64,000 nucleotides of DNA, from the NCBI GenBank assembly GCA_028023455.1, contig JAQFVV010000042.1, positions 6,469,922 through 6,533,921 on the forward strand, given 5' to 3'. Under the pieces are notes generated by a model. The model made no database searches. It saw only the letters and a list, made by a program, of their open reading frames with translations, and was not told where the DNA came from. Position numbers and translations under genes: made by a program. Source of the DNA: Epiperipatus broadwayi. Its lineage: Eukaryota > Onychophora > Udeonychophora > Euonychophora > Peripatidae. Of the stretch, positions 25,260-36,720 are shown piece by piece (position 1 is the first letter of the stretch; the number at the start of each line of letters is the position of its first letter).

Positions 25260-28200
25260 GTAGTTCTAGGAATTGGGTGAAATAAACTCTGAACCATAGT
25301 TAGATATCATTTCCATAATGTATGCATGGAAAAAAATATTATTTAAGTAAGCAATCACTTAATAGTTATGCTAGTATAAATTTACAATATCACTTTTAAT
25401 GTCTGTTTGTCAAATGCAGTTTTGTGTAGGAGCTTTATCCTATACAATAGTAAACATTCCAATATAAAAAAAAATTTCACAGCTAGATGATCGTATTTTG
25501 ATAAAGCAACATTGGACAATATGTTGTCAAGCTGCCAAAATCTAAAATAAAGGTTTAAAAGTATTAACGATATTCTGCAACTATCTATTCTTCAACATTT
25601 CTTCTGCATTAGACTACAATTTTACTCCATTATTATTCTTTATTGTTTTAATGAATATTAACTATTTGAAGAAATAAATAATCACTTGGATTCATAACTC
25701 ATGGTAATTTAACATATAACCTAAAACTCTGCTTTATTTCTAATTGAAATGATAAATATTGGACTTGTTAGGCATACCACTTTTCAAAAGATAATAAAAA
25801 ATGCATTTTCTGTTGTTTGTTGAGTTCTCTCTCTTGCTCTCTCTCTCTCTCTTTGGGGGGGAGGGGACGACGTTTTAAAATTTGCAGATAAGTTTACAAT
25901 TCAAGTTAGCTTCCAATACTTCAAATTTCTTGTAAGATTTGATAATACTTGGTAAAACTAGTTGGTGCTAGTCACTAAAATGAGTATATATCCTGCATCC
26001 ATTAATTATAAAAAGATATAGATCTGCTTTAATACTGTTAAAAGATGCCAGCAAGAGCAGAAACATTGAATACATATTACTTTTTCCATTCAGATCACAT
26101 ATATGACAAAATAAAAAAAACTTGGAAAATTCTGCTGTAAAATAATTTTTCTTTAATAATTAAAAACAAGTCCATCATTGACTTGAATAATAAATGTTTG
26201 AAGTATCAATATTACTATCAGAATATTTTTTCATAATCATATGACTATCTAAGACTACCTAAAACTACATTTTATTTTTTTTGTCTTTCACTGAAAATGA
26301 CATAAAAACATACATACTATGAACTTAATACATGCCTTTAATTGTCATTTCAATAATTTCATTTAATTTTAAAATAGTAATGTTTTCATTAAAAATGTAT
26401 TTTCTATTAATATTTTTCTAAAAGTATTTACTTTTTACGATTTTTTGCCCTAATTTTATATTTAATAATGAAGAAACTGTATGATCATTCATAAATAATT
26501 GATAATCACAAATTAGATTAAATATTTAATTTTTCTATATTTTACCTTTTAATAAGATATGAAAATTTATCAAGAATGCCATAAATGGTTTATGTCAAAA
26601 TTATTTTCCAGTAAATAAAATTATTATATTATCTTCAAATATAAGATCCAATCTGTCCTTTACCCATATATATTTATATGTAAAAATATAAATTGCATGC
26701 AGTTTTGCATTTTTAAATTATAATTTATCAATACTCCTTTTAACAAACATTTGAAAACAAATCATTTTAATATTTATTTAATTTTTTCAATTAACAAAAA
26801 AACTGATAGCTATCACATATTTAGGTACTATTGTCTCTCTTAAAAAAAACCCATTTGCTTTCAAATGAAGCAAAGCAAAAAAAAAATACTTTCAATTTTT
26901 GATTTCTGATAAACTGTTATAGATATTGTTACATACTAGTTTAATTATAATTTTATGAAAAATACAATAAAATTGTTATAAAAATATTAATTTTAAATCT
27001 TATCTATTAAAATTTGTAATTTACCAATAAATATAAAACTAATAAAAAAATTTAAAATCTTTTTTAATTTTATGATATAGACTATATTTTATACCTTTAT
27101 ATCACTCAAATTGAAATTATAAATATTGTTTCTAGAAGCTAATCCATAAAAATAATTTTGTTAGCTCTGGCAATCAAAGATCTACATGATTTATTCTTAG
27201 CCAGTCTTATCATCAAAGAGAAGTAAAAAAATAAAATATTTAGATAAAACCTGATTAGTGTAATTTATATAAATGGTAATTAGCCTATATCAAAAGGCTG
27301 AAATATTTTTTTTATTTATTAAAGTCAAAAAGGAATATAATAACACATTATGAACTATTGCTAAATAATCAAAATTATTGTAACATAATTTCTATTTATC
27401 ATCAGAGCAAGCAGAATTTTGGTAAAATTATAAAAATAAACATATTTCAAGCATTTAAAGAAAAATCAAAAAATACACATATTCAATACTTAGTAAATCA
27501 ATTACTTTTTTACTTATAATTTGCAAAGTTAACAATGCAATAAAATGAGAATTCTTGACCAGAAATTCCGCTAACTAGAAATACCAAGGTAATTCAATAC
27601 TATGTTTAAAAAAAATAATGGCCTAAAGTAGAAAAATTTGAATATACAGTATCAATAAATGGGAAGACAATTCACTAATGGATTTATTGATCATAACTAT
27701 GTTAATTCACTAGAAATTTTGAATAAAATGCTGAATTAATCAAAAATTAAAAAAAAAAATTCTTACAAATACACTAAGCATCTCAAATAGAAAATCAGAT
27801 CTGAGACTTCTTACACCATGAATCCTTGAATCACATTTTCTAACTAAATGATTTCAACTATATGCTATCCAAAGAAAAATGTAAAAAACAAACAAAAAAC
27901 ATAAATAAACAAAAGCAGCATTAAAATTCACAAATTTTATATTTGTCAGCCCTTTTACCTTCTCAGAATGCTATTATGATTATATAAATAAAATTTCTTT
28001 CAGTTTGTATTGAAAGCACATGCATTTTATTCTTCCTTCATTATTCTTGCTGATTTGATGTGCTATATTTTGTATAATAAAATATTTTCTGAGAATAATG
28101 CTAAAAGTTTTATAAAATTTTAGAACATATATCAAAATAATTTAAGATACCAATAAGTTATTCAATATAATACTTTCCATAATTAATTCCTTGGTTAGGA

Positions 28201-28925
28201 TACATTACGTGTATCTTTAAAAATATGGATACTACTTAAATTTATTAGTTTCTCTTTTTATAGTCAATCAAAGTATTTTCTTTCTCCTTCTTTAAAATAT
28301 TAATTTCTTGACTGCAGATAAAAGTTAAATCCTCCAATAAGCATATTTTATTAGTAAATACTTTTTGACTGATTACTCAAAAAAGATTTATTTTAGATTT
28401 GTTTCTTTTTAAAAAAAAATAGAAGCAGCCTTTAACAGATTATGTGAATTAATAATTATCATGTTTTAGAATAATATAATAGAATTGTCTATCCTTTACT
28501 TTTTGATTTATTTATTTTTATTTACTTAAGCAAAATTATGTGCTGTTCATTTCACTTTTAAAATGTCTCACTTTTTTTTAATAAAGGAAATGTAAAATCA
28601 TTTTATATTATTTATCTCTCACTTTTAGAATGTCATTTCAAAAATGAATTATTTAAAACAACTCACATTATATATATAATGTGATGCATATGTCTGTGGT
28701 TCCTTACATATATACACAGCAGCATTTCAAAGACATTGCATTATAATATATCAAAGGCGGCTGAAAATATTAATAGCCTGTAAAAATTAAAAATTGTCTG
28801 TTTTTAAAATATTCCCTAATATTTTATGTGTTAATTCAAAAAAATCATTCTAAATATATGCCTATGGAATAATCAATGGCATTTAAAAAACATTATTACA
28901 TTTAAATGTAAGTATATTATATATA
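25260..28925. other. AT-rich interval without recognisable genes
   Basis: It contains a CT microsatellite with a G-run at about 25828-25866, plus AT-rich unique-looking DNA. No exon or RNA gene could be supported. Confidence 0.5.
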
Positions 28926-28929
28926 CTTG

Positions 28930-28990
28930 TATTGGTTGTAGAGGATGGAGGGGATGACTAAAGAGAGCTGAAAGTCTGGGTTCAAATAAA
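28930..28990 (+). repeat. SINE-like fragment with a B-box-like string
   Basis: GAAAGTCTGGGTTCAAAT matches GAAAGTCTGTGTTCAAAT in the right arm of the 53.6-kb inverted repeat, with looser similarity upstream. GGGTTCAAAT resembles a polymerase III B box. Confidence 0.45.
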
Positions 28991-29007
28991 TCTTATGTTA
29001 ATTCATT

Positions 29008-29013
29008 TTTATT
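29008..29013 (-). terminator. polyadenylation signal AATAAA after a candidate terminal exon
   Basis: AATAAA lies 11 nt after the stop codon of the 29025-29097 exon. Useful only if that exon is real; the hexamer is common by chance in AT-rich DNA. Confidence 0.3.
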
Positions 29014-29024
29014 GCCATTCTTGA

Positions 29025-29097
29025 TTAAGTCTCCCATTCCTTAATCATTAGTTGTAGGTGATCATCATCATCAGGATCCATGTTCAAAGCTAAACTA
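29025..29097 (-). CDS. candidate terminal exon of an unidentified gene
   Basis: On the minus strand TTTTTGGCAG forms a good acceptor. It is followed by 23 sense codons, beginning SSLALNMDPDDDDHLQLMIK and then EWET, before TAA, with AATAAA 11 nt later. An acidic, non-repetitive peptide is unusual in this composition. The exon needs two bases from the previous exon. I do not recognise the protein. It points the same way as the candidate exons at 34.9-36.4 kb, but the last of those ends in phase 0, so at least one more exon would be needed to join them. Could be chance. Confidence 0.3.
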
Positions 29098-29885
29098 CTG
29101 CCAAAAACATGAACAAAAAGTTAAAATAATTATAGCTAAGGATAGAATTAATATAAATGGTAGCTTTTCCACCATTTAGTGGCAACCTGATAGACATATT
29201 AATTTTGTCCATTCATAAATAAAACTACTAATCTAGGATACTTTTAAGCAAACCATTGGAGGGATGTTTACAAAATGATCAGAAAATATAACCAGTACTT
29301 ATAGTACAAGCATTTCACAGGACTTGAAAATATTAAAAATTCTGATTTACATTAGAATGACACTAGTGCTCAACTTTGCCAGTGGAAAGGTCTGAAAAAT
29401 GTATTTCTAATGCAATTTTAAATAAATAATTCCAAAGTATCTGTAAAGATTATAATTTTTTTTATTATTAATAAATGGTGTTATCAGAAAATATAAAGCT
29501 CTCTATATACATCACAATGACAAAAAAAAAGTAATTTAATTTTCTCAAAATGGCAACACTTGTTCATATTTTGTCAAATAAAAACAACTATAGAATTTTT
29601 TTTTACCCATCATTTAATGGTTATTTTTATTTAATTAATATCAATTTTATTTTATTTTTTTATAAATGAATGATGTTTTTAGAAGGATTAAAACTTATGT
29701 CAATGGGAAAATAAAAAAGTTGTTATTCTCACTTAGCATAAAAAAATTTCTTTTATTTCCTTAAATAAATGTTTGCTTTTTATAATTTTTCAATCTTTTA
29801 GTTAGATTAAAAATGAATTTTAGTAATAAACTTATTAAAAAATATTTATATTTGGCAAAAATATTAAATTGATGACCATATATAT

Positions 29886-32034
29886 TGTAACGATCTGGAG
29901 AAGGTAGCTTACCGTAATCTGCACTACAGGGCGCCATCTAGGCATTTGAACCTAGAAAAATTTATAAAGTAGGCAGATACGTAAGTCAAAACAAAAATTT
30001 TTTTTATTTTATATATTTTGATATCCAGTCGTTAGCCCATTGTCACTAGCTCAGTGGAACAGCAGAGATTTATATTTCATAATAAATTCTTATCTAAGAA
30101 TAATTTAAAAAAAGAATAAAATAAGCCACTGCCAGTAATTAACATACAAACATTTATTTACGCACATATATATAAAATTTAACATTATTATTTTAGTATG
30201 TTTATTTTAGATTTTAATTTGATTTTAGAATTTAAATTTACATTTTAATTTTTATAATATTATAAGTTTACATTTTAATTAAGTTCGCACAGATGGATTT
30301 ATGAAAGTTTGTTTTATAATGTTGAGTATAGATCGGTTACATAGATTACACAGTTAAAAACATTTCAAAATAAACATAAACGATCAAAATACAAAATCAT
30401 TGATACCGTCAATTGCATAGGGAATACAAGAAACCCACTGGTATTCATCGTAAGATACCGCAGTGACACCAATAACTTAAAAGATATCTGAATAAATACA
30501 TCTTAGATACTCACCGTAAGGTATCAGTATTTACCGAATGTCTATATATTTTGATCAAATACGAAAACCAAAAACATAATCAACCGGTAACAAACCCATG
30601 CAAGTGTCTATACCCAACTTAAATTTAATGCATTTTTATTTAGAGTGTCAAGTGTGAATAGACTACATAGATTTGCATTTGAAAAGAAAATATTCTATCC
30701 TTGTTTAACCTTAGGCCAAAAGTTCGCAGTCAAACCAAACTTCAATCCATCTGATATATCGATGCATTCAATGTAATACGAAATATGGCAGCACAAAAGG
30801 TTAAGAGAAGAAATTGCCTCTCGTCAGATAGGAATACTACATCTATCTGACAAGAGCAATAAAAAAAAAACTCGATAGGAAGGAACTGCGGTCTCCGTCT
30901 TATAATTCCTGCCATAGGCAAAACGAGTGTGCGGCATATAATAGCGATTCTGCCCGTAGCGAATCTCGTAATACATCTAATTACACCAATATATCCAATC
31001 CATTGACCTAATTCAACTACGAAACAATTAACCTAAGATTACCCTCCCCTAATATAACTTTACACATCTATATAGCCATTCACGCCTGACTTAAGTTTAA
31101 TATTTATATAGTTTAATTTATCGAAAAACAGAAATCATAATAAAAACTTAAAGAACAAATAAATAAATAAATGGAAATGATTTCACAAAAGAAATACATT
31201 AAATAAAATTATAACTAATTAATAAATAACGTTGGTCAGATAGGATCCTATTTCTTATAAATTAAATACTGAGAAAGTTTATATTTTAAAGTTGTTAGTG
31301 TTTCAAAATGTTTTTAAAGTTCTTACGATTTTTAAAATGTTCCTCTTTATCCATTGCATGCCGTTTGGAATCCACGTTAAATCCCCCGATGATCCTGTTG
31401 TCCTCAGTATAAGAAAAGCGATGTTTCATTTCTTTTTTTTTTTTTATAACAACTGAAGGAATTGAAAGTGTGTCTTTCAATCCTTTCGTCACCAACTCTC
31501 CGACTTAACACATTTCAGTCCTCTAATTAATTAACTTTCTTTACTCACTAACCAATTTTATTTCCAGCTTTTTATTTTATATGTAACTTTCGGATCCAAT
31601 GGACGTTACGTCATCGATGATGATAATCCTTCCGTTGAGGTCCGATTTCCCGATGGATTTCTCTCATTTGCTATTAGTTTCTATTGTTTTCCTATCTGAC
31701 CAATGCTTATACATTTGAAATGCCCAAGGGCTAGCTTACTAATTAAAATAATCATTTCCATTTTACAAAAGATTAATTAATTTGCTTTCAAACTTAAACA
31801 TATATTTTTATCTCTAAATCTTTTCTGAAAATTTAGTTTTAACATACTTTTTCTTTAATAAAGTTTTATTTTAATAATTATTTATCTGTGCGATTTTATA
31901 TATATGCGAGTTTAAGATGATTTTTTAATTTTCAATTTTTAATTCTTAAAAAAAATAAGTTTTTATTGGCGAACTTTTATTTTTTCATGTTTACTACTAA
32001 TAAAAAAAATGTAACGGCATATGTGCCCGTTACA
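29886..32034 (+). mobile_element. LTR-like non-coding element, 2.15 kb
   Basis: It begins TGTAACGATCTGG and ends CCCGTTACA, so the outer bases form TGTAACG...CGTTACA inverted ends with TG...CA. ATAT is on both sides as a possible 4-bp target duplication (weak in this composition). The first 13 bases differ at two positions from the start of the 56059-59542 element (TGTAACGGTCAGG), and TTATATTTCATAA occurs in the early part of both. No gag, pol or other ORF is visible. A solo LTR or a non-autonomous LTR element is the best reading. Near its start is CAGGGCGCCATCTAG, a CTCF-like string. The short ORF at 31295-31495 is not supported. Confidence 0.5.
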
Positions 32035-32440
32035 ATATGAAAATTAAATTTTGCGAAGTTGGCTTCACTTTAATATGAGCTTGATCATGTAAGATTAAAG
32101 GAATAAATATTTGGTTTGATCATCAGCAGCAATCTTAGAAGTCATCAAGTTTTAATTCTCATATTCTACAGTGTATTCAAAATGATTATATGTAGTATAT
32201 TTAACCAATCCATATGTATTTCATATCAAACTTTGAAACAGTATATGTGCTGAGAATTGTTTACATAAGTCATGATTGATATAGTTGAATTGATACTAGT
32301 ACAATCTATAGTAAAAACCATAGTAAAAAATTATTAGTCACAGACTAATGACAAAAGAAAAACAAATCCAAAAATAAAACTAGTACATTTAGAAAACAAA
32401 TCTGATAATATTTAGCAATTACACCAATGACCAATTGATT

Positions 32441-32872
32441 AAGAAACAAATACATTGCCAGTTCTTACTTATGGATCTGAGACTTGGAAACTTAATAGAA
32501 GAGCAATACAGAGACTTCATACCACTCAAAGAAGTATGAAGAGATGCATGCTGGGACTAAAAAGAAGAGATCGAAAACGCAATGTATGGTTAAGAGAACC
32601 TGACCTCATTGAAAAAATTAAAAGATTGAAGTGGAGTTGGGCTGGACATATTACTAGAAGAGATGATAATAGATGGACAATTGAAGTTTTAAATGGGATT
32701 CCAAGAGATTTAAGAGACCCAGAAAGAGACCACATTTGAGATGGATGGATGAGATGAGAAAGTGTGCAGAGGTGATGTGGAGAAGAGAAGCTAAAGATGG
32801 GGGAAGATGGATTGAACTTGGAAAGACCTTCATCCTGCAGTGGATTGATAATGGTTGATGATGATGATGAAC
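32441..32872 (+). mobile_element. 5'-truncated RTE 3' end
   Basis: The open frame 32455-32739 reads LTYGSETWKLNRRAIQRLHT and continues with WSWAGHITRRDDNRWTIEVL, the C-terminal tail of the RTE ORF seen at 61.07-61.37 kb. After a frameshift the tail continues to a TGATGATGATGATGA end, the typical simple-repeat 3' terminus of RTE elements. It is better preserved than the 24.4-kb copy. The minus-strand ORFs over the same interval are its antisense shadow. Confidence 0.85.
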
Positions 32873-32975
32873 TATAATCAATATCAGTGCTCCATAAAGA
32901 AATTAAAACGATGAGGAAAATAAAAAATTGATTATAAAGTAGTCTAAAATGTATATTTATATTTTTCATATTTTA

Positions 32976-33074
32976 GGCAAGCATTGGTGGTCGAGTGGTC
33001 AGTGACAGCTGCTTTACAAGCAGTTGTCCTGGGTTAGCGGGTTCGCTTCCTGGCTGATGCTATGACACATGAGG
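32976..33074 (+). mobile_element. tRNA-derived SINE
   Basis: The head GGCAAGCATTGGTGG is followed by an A-box-like TGGTCGAGTGG, a long variable-arm-like part and the B-box-like GGGTTCGCTTCC, then GATGCTATGACACATGAGG. This resembles a class II (Ser/Leu-type) tRNA and shares its head and tail with the other SINE copies here. AAATGTATATTTA occurs just upstream (32947-32959) and right after it (33075-33087), a likely 13-bp target duplication, with 16 extra bases at the 5' side. It is not a tRNA gene: the arms do not pair properly. Confidence 0.75.
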
Positions 33075-33149
33075 AAATGTATATTTAACAAAAATTTAAC
33101 AAATACTCAATATCGTAAGAAAACCCATAAAAGCAGTCTATGTGGGTTT

Positions 33150-33930
33150 AACATCAAGAATCTTCATTCCACTATTAAGTCAACTTTTTTATTAATGCAA
33201 AATATGATTACTACCTTTCTCTATATATAATCTGGAATGATTATATAGAGAATAAAGATTGGCACTTGACTGAATTATATTTAAGATTTTTATTTCACGG
33301 AAATATAAATAAACCCCATTAAATCGACAAAATCTAATTTGAAAGCAAATAAATAAGCATTTTTAACTTGCAAACTACACTGAAACTAATTATTATTATT
33401 AAACTAATAAAGCTTGTATTTTCTCAAAATCAGATTAATTTACAAATATAAATACATGAAAAATAGCCCATATCTATTCAACACCTGAATCTTCAAACTG
33501 CTATGAAGGCAACCTTTTTATTAATGAAAAAGTTGGTTATTACCTTTCTCTATGATCTAAAATGATTATATAGATATTAAAGATTAACACTTAACTGAAA
33601 CAAATTGAGATTTTTAATTGATAGATATTTAAATTAACACCATTAAACAGGTAAATAAAACCTGTTTTGAAAGCATATTAGCAAATATCAGCTTTGTTAT
33701 CTTAATAATAATTAGTCCCAGTGCAATTTGAAAGTTAAAAATAATTATTTGTTGTCTACTTTCATAAGGTTTTTTTTTTTTTTTGCCTGTTTAATAGCTT
33801 GATATAAACTTCTAAGAATTAAAAATCTGAATCTATTTCAGTCAAGTGCCAATCTTGAATATTTATATAATCATCTTAAATCATAGAAAATAATTAACTT
33901 GACAACAGATTGAAGATTCTTGGTGTTGAA
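33150..33930. repeat. compound repeat: two direct copies and one inverted copy
   Basis: Unit starts near 33165 and 33488 run in the same direction (GAATCTTCA ... TTTTATTAATG ... TACCTTTCTCTAT ... GATTATATAGA ... AAGATT-CACTT-ACTGAA). A third copy at about 33830-33925 is inverted. Units are about 130 bp and diverged. A MITE-like family is likely. Confidence 0.6.
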
Positions 33931-33962
33931 TATGCATGATCTACTTTCATGTATTTATATTT

Positions 33963-34070
33963 TTTTTCCCATATGTCATAGCATCGGCCGGGACGCGAAC
34001 CCACAATCGTTTGCAAGCAACTACTTGCTTGCATGGCGGCTGCGATACCTCTCGGCTAACAACGCAAGAC
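33963..34070 (-). mobile_element. tRNA-derived SINE with 12-bp target duplication
   Basis: On the minus strand: TTGCGTTGTTAGCCGAGAGG (A box inside), a stem-like GCAAGCAAGTAGTTGCTTGC, the B box GGTTCGCGTCCC, then GGCCGATGCTATGACATATG and a short A-rich tail. GTATTTATATTT flanks it exactly at 33951-33962 and 34071-34082. Length 108 bp. The two plus-strand ORFs over it are spurious. Confidence 0.9.
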
Positions 34071-34330
34071 GTATTTATATTTATAAACAAATCTTTGAGC
34101 AAATACCAGATTTATCTTAATAATAACTAAACAATATAATCCATAAGTATTTGATAGCAATAGGTCCATGAAAAATTATATTCCAAAAAAGATATCCATG
34201 TACAGGAAAAATTTTAAAAATATAATTATAAAAAATATGCAGTTGTCATTTATGTACATTTTACTGCTATGATCTTTTTATGGTATCTACATTTTTCATT
34301 TTCCCCCAACATAGACTGCTTTTTTTTTTT

Positions 34331-34789
34331 TTAATTTCTTATAAGTTTGCTGTTTCTGATTACTTTCTTGTGAATTACATGGCTACTTTGTACATTAGTG
34401 TCATTGATAAATCTTTGTTGTAAATGTTCTATTTTCTCAAGTGTATTTATAACATCCACATTTTTCATTTTCTCATGCATAAAAATCTTTTTTGAAATGT
34501 AATTTACGGATTTATTGCCATCAATTATTTTCTTAAGTATTATATAGTTTCCCTTTTATATTGTTCTTGGTAAATCCTTACTTATACTCAATCCATGGAT
34601 GACTTTTATAATTTGATTTCTTATAGACTTGCATTTGGTCATTGGCAATTTAATTATTTATGAAATGAATGTGTTAATCACACTTACAAAATGTATTACT
34701 TTGTAATCATTGAGCATTGGTTGATTACTAAATATATTATTTTCAGATTGATACATTTTATTATTTTCACATTTTTTAAATAGTTTTTC
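34331..34789 (-). pseudogene. 153-codon coding-like frame broken by two TAA codons
   Basis: One minus-strand frame runs from 34789 to a TAA at 34331-34333 with only two internal stops (34658-34660 and 34556-34558). Roughly a dozen would be expected at this base composition. It reads, in pieces, EKLFKKCENNKMYQSENNIF, MTKCKSIRNQIIKVIHGLSI and KIEHLQQRFINDTNVQSSHV. Two GAAAATGAAAAATGT-GAT phrases near 34300 and 34450 hint at internal repetition. I do not recognise the family. It lies just downstream of the candidate exons at 34.9-36.4 kb, but its frame does not join them. It may be a decayed gene or transposon ORF. Confidence 0.4.
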
Positions 34790-34872
34790 TGCTTTTAATT
34801 TTTTACAAAAAAAAAAAAATTAAATTCCGTTTTTTTTCTATTGTCATTATGTGATAAGTGATTTTAACTTAC

Positions 34873-34897
34873 AGATAGATCACATGCTCTACTAGCA
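34873..34897 (-). CDS. candidate 25-nt microexon
   Basis: The tandem acceptor CTCAGACAG precedes TGCTAGTAGAGCATGTGATC and TATCT, then GTAAGT. With two bases carried from the 35137-35275 exon it reads LASRACDLS with no stop and ends in phase 0. Phase agreement is the main argument. Confidence 0.3.
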
Positions 34898-35136
34898 CTG
34901 TCTGAGTTTATATAAGTAAAAAAATACAAATTTTTAAATATAGCATGGATAAAAATATGAATTTGTGTAAAAGCAGATCTGCATTTATATATAGATGTAT
35001 AAGTACACATGTAGATATGTATTTAGTGTATATACAGAGAAACATTCATGTTAATATTTTAAAAACACATTGTATTTAAGATATTTTATTATAAAATTAT
35101 ATCTTATCTATATGCAAAAATATGATTGTTACTTAC

Positions 35137-35275
35137 AGCCCAAACAGAAAATAAAAATAAAAAGCAATGATAGAAAAAAAAAATGTAAAATTAATTGTAG
35201 AGATTACATCAAAATCCTCAGACATTAATGAAATAAAAAAACACAATTTTGCATAATTTCCTAATTCTTTGGATA
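35137..35275 (-). CDS. candidate exon encoding a membrane segment
   Basis: The acceptor TTTTATTTTACAG and the donor GTAAGT enclose 139 nt, open in one frame for 45 codons plus two split codons. The product starts SKELGNYAKLCFFISLMSED and ends in a hydrophobic run, FTFFFSIIAFYFYFLFG, long enough to cross a membrane. The split codons fit the 36368-36419 exon upstream and the 34873-34897 microexon downstream. I do not recognise the protein. T-rich DNA easily encodes Phe runs, so the helix is weak evidence; the splice sites and phase are better. Confidence 0.35.
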
Positions 35276-36367
35276 CTGTAAAATAAAACTATTTTATTAA
35301 ATAAAAATTTAAATTATTAATTATAATTATATTTTCAAAACATTTAAATTATAAAACAATTGTCACAATCATATTAAATTATCTTTACAGTTGGCATCAA
35401 CATCCTAAATTAGATTCAACAGGAAGTAATAAAATATAAAAATAACAACTAAACACTTCTAAAGGAAAAAAAGTTTTTAATGAGAACATTTTGCAATCTT
35501 CTAACACTTTCACATTTGTTTTTAATTTTATTTTTTCTGATCATCTTTAATGTAAAAATGTTTTATTTATATATGCACTACATATATAAATATGAGGTTA
35601 TGTACATTTTTGGTAGAAAGAATGTCTTGAAAAATCTAATTCAAAATTAATTGGTTCAGCATTAACTAATTTTTAAAAATAATTCTAAATTTTTGGGCTG
35701 TATATTGAGAATATATCTATGTAACAGTAATAGAAAATTAATTATCAAATTAAGTCAGCTTATTCATTTTTATAAATAAAACTCAATATCCTTATAAGAA
35801 ATAAGATATACAAATAAGTTTAATCACAAAAAATCATGCCAATGTGAAGCTGCTGCAAAATTTACCACACTGCTTCTGGCTGTATTAGTATATTTTAAAA
35901 TATGAGAGTGTAAAATACAGGGGTATAAGGCATTCAGCAATTCAAATAAATTTCACCTCCTACAGAGATTATGTGATTATTCTAGTAAGCGAAATATAAG
36001 TAAAAAAAGTTAGAAATGTTGAACATTTGCTTCAGCCCATTATGAAACATGTAATTAAAACATTAATTATTTGGTTATCTGGATTAAACATCTAAATTTG
36101 TTTATTGCCAATAATAGTGATTATTTAAAACAAATTCTATAAATTAATGTTTTTTTATATTTTTCTTTTACAATAAGTTTTTCATTATCATAACACAATA
36201 GATTTTTATTTCAACATAATGTTGCTTTCCAAACAATAAACAATTGTAATCTTTTTTTAATCCTAAAAGTTATTTTATCATCATTTTAATAAATAAAATG
36301 AAAACTTTGTAGGATACTATTTTAGAATTTTCTATGAGTGTTTTCGTGAAAAAATATATATACTTAC

Positions 36368-36419
36368 ACTGCTGAATGCATGCATGTCCTACTACATGGT
36401 GGAACCACCATCCATACAC
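36368..36419 (-). CDS. candidate exon of the same unidentified gene
   Basis: The acceptor CTTGTCTACTTAG is followed by 52 nt and the strong donor GTAAGT. In phase 0 it reads VYGWWFHHVVGHACIQQ plus one base, which completes a codon with the first two bases of the 35137-35275 exon. An alternative open frame reads VWMVVPPCSRTCMHSA but does not join that exon. Function unknown. Confidence 0.35.
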
Positions 36420-36720
36420 CTAAGTAGACAAGGAAGATCAGTTTGAAAAAAAAAAACAGCATGGAAATAATACAATTTATTTAGAAGAAAAACCTGACAT
36501 GATTTAAATTTGAATATTTCCAGATAAGAATTAGATGATTTTCATATATGTGATGTAATGTATTTGGCTTCTCCTTAAACGAAGTCAATAATATATCAGC
36601 AACTATGCCCAGATAAACCTGTTAGCCACTTTATTTTCCATTCCCCACTCTAAGTCTTCCCATATTCTCTTTTTGCAAACCCAGCACAAAAACTATTAAC
36701 TCACTTTCTGTATTGTCACT

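Noticed and set aside
32526-32969. 147-codon minus-strand ORF
   Set aside because: It is antisense to the RTE C-terminal tail at 32441-32872, which explains its open frame.
32976-33074. Functional tRNA gene
   Set aside because: A and B boxes are present, but the acceptor stem does not pair, and the sequence continues into a SINE tail with related copies elsewhere.
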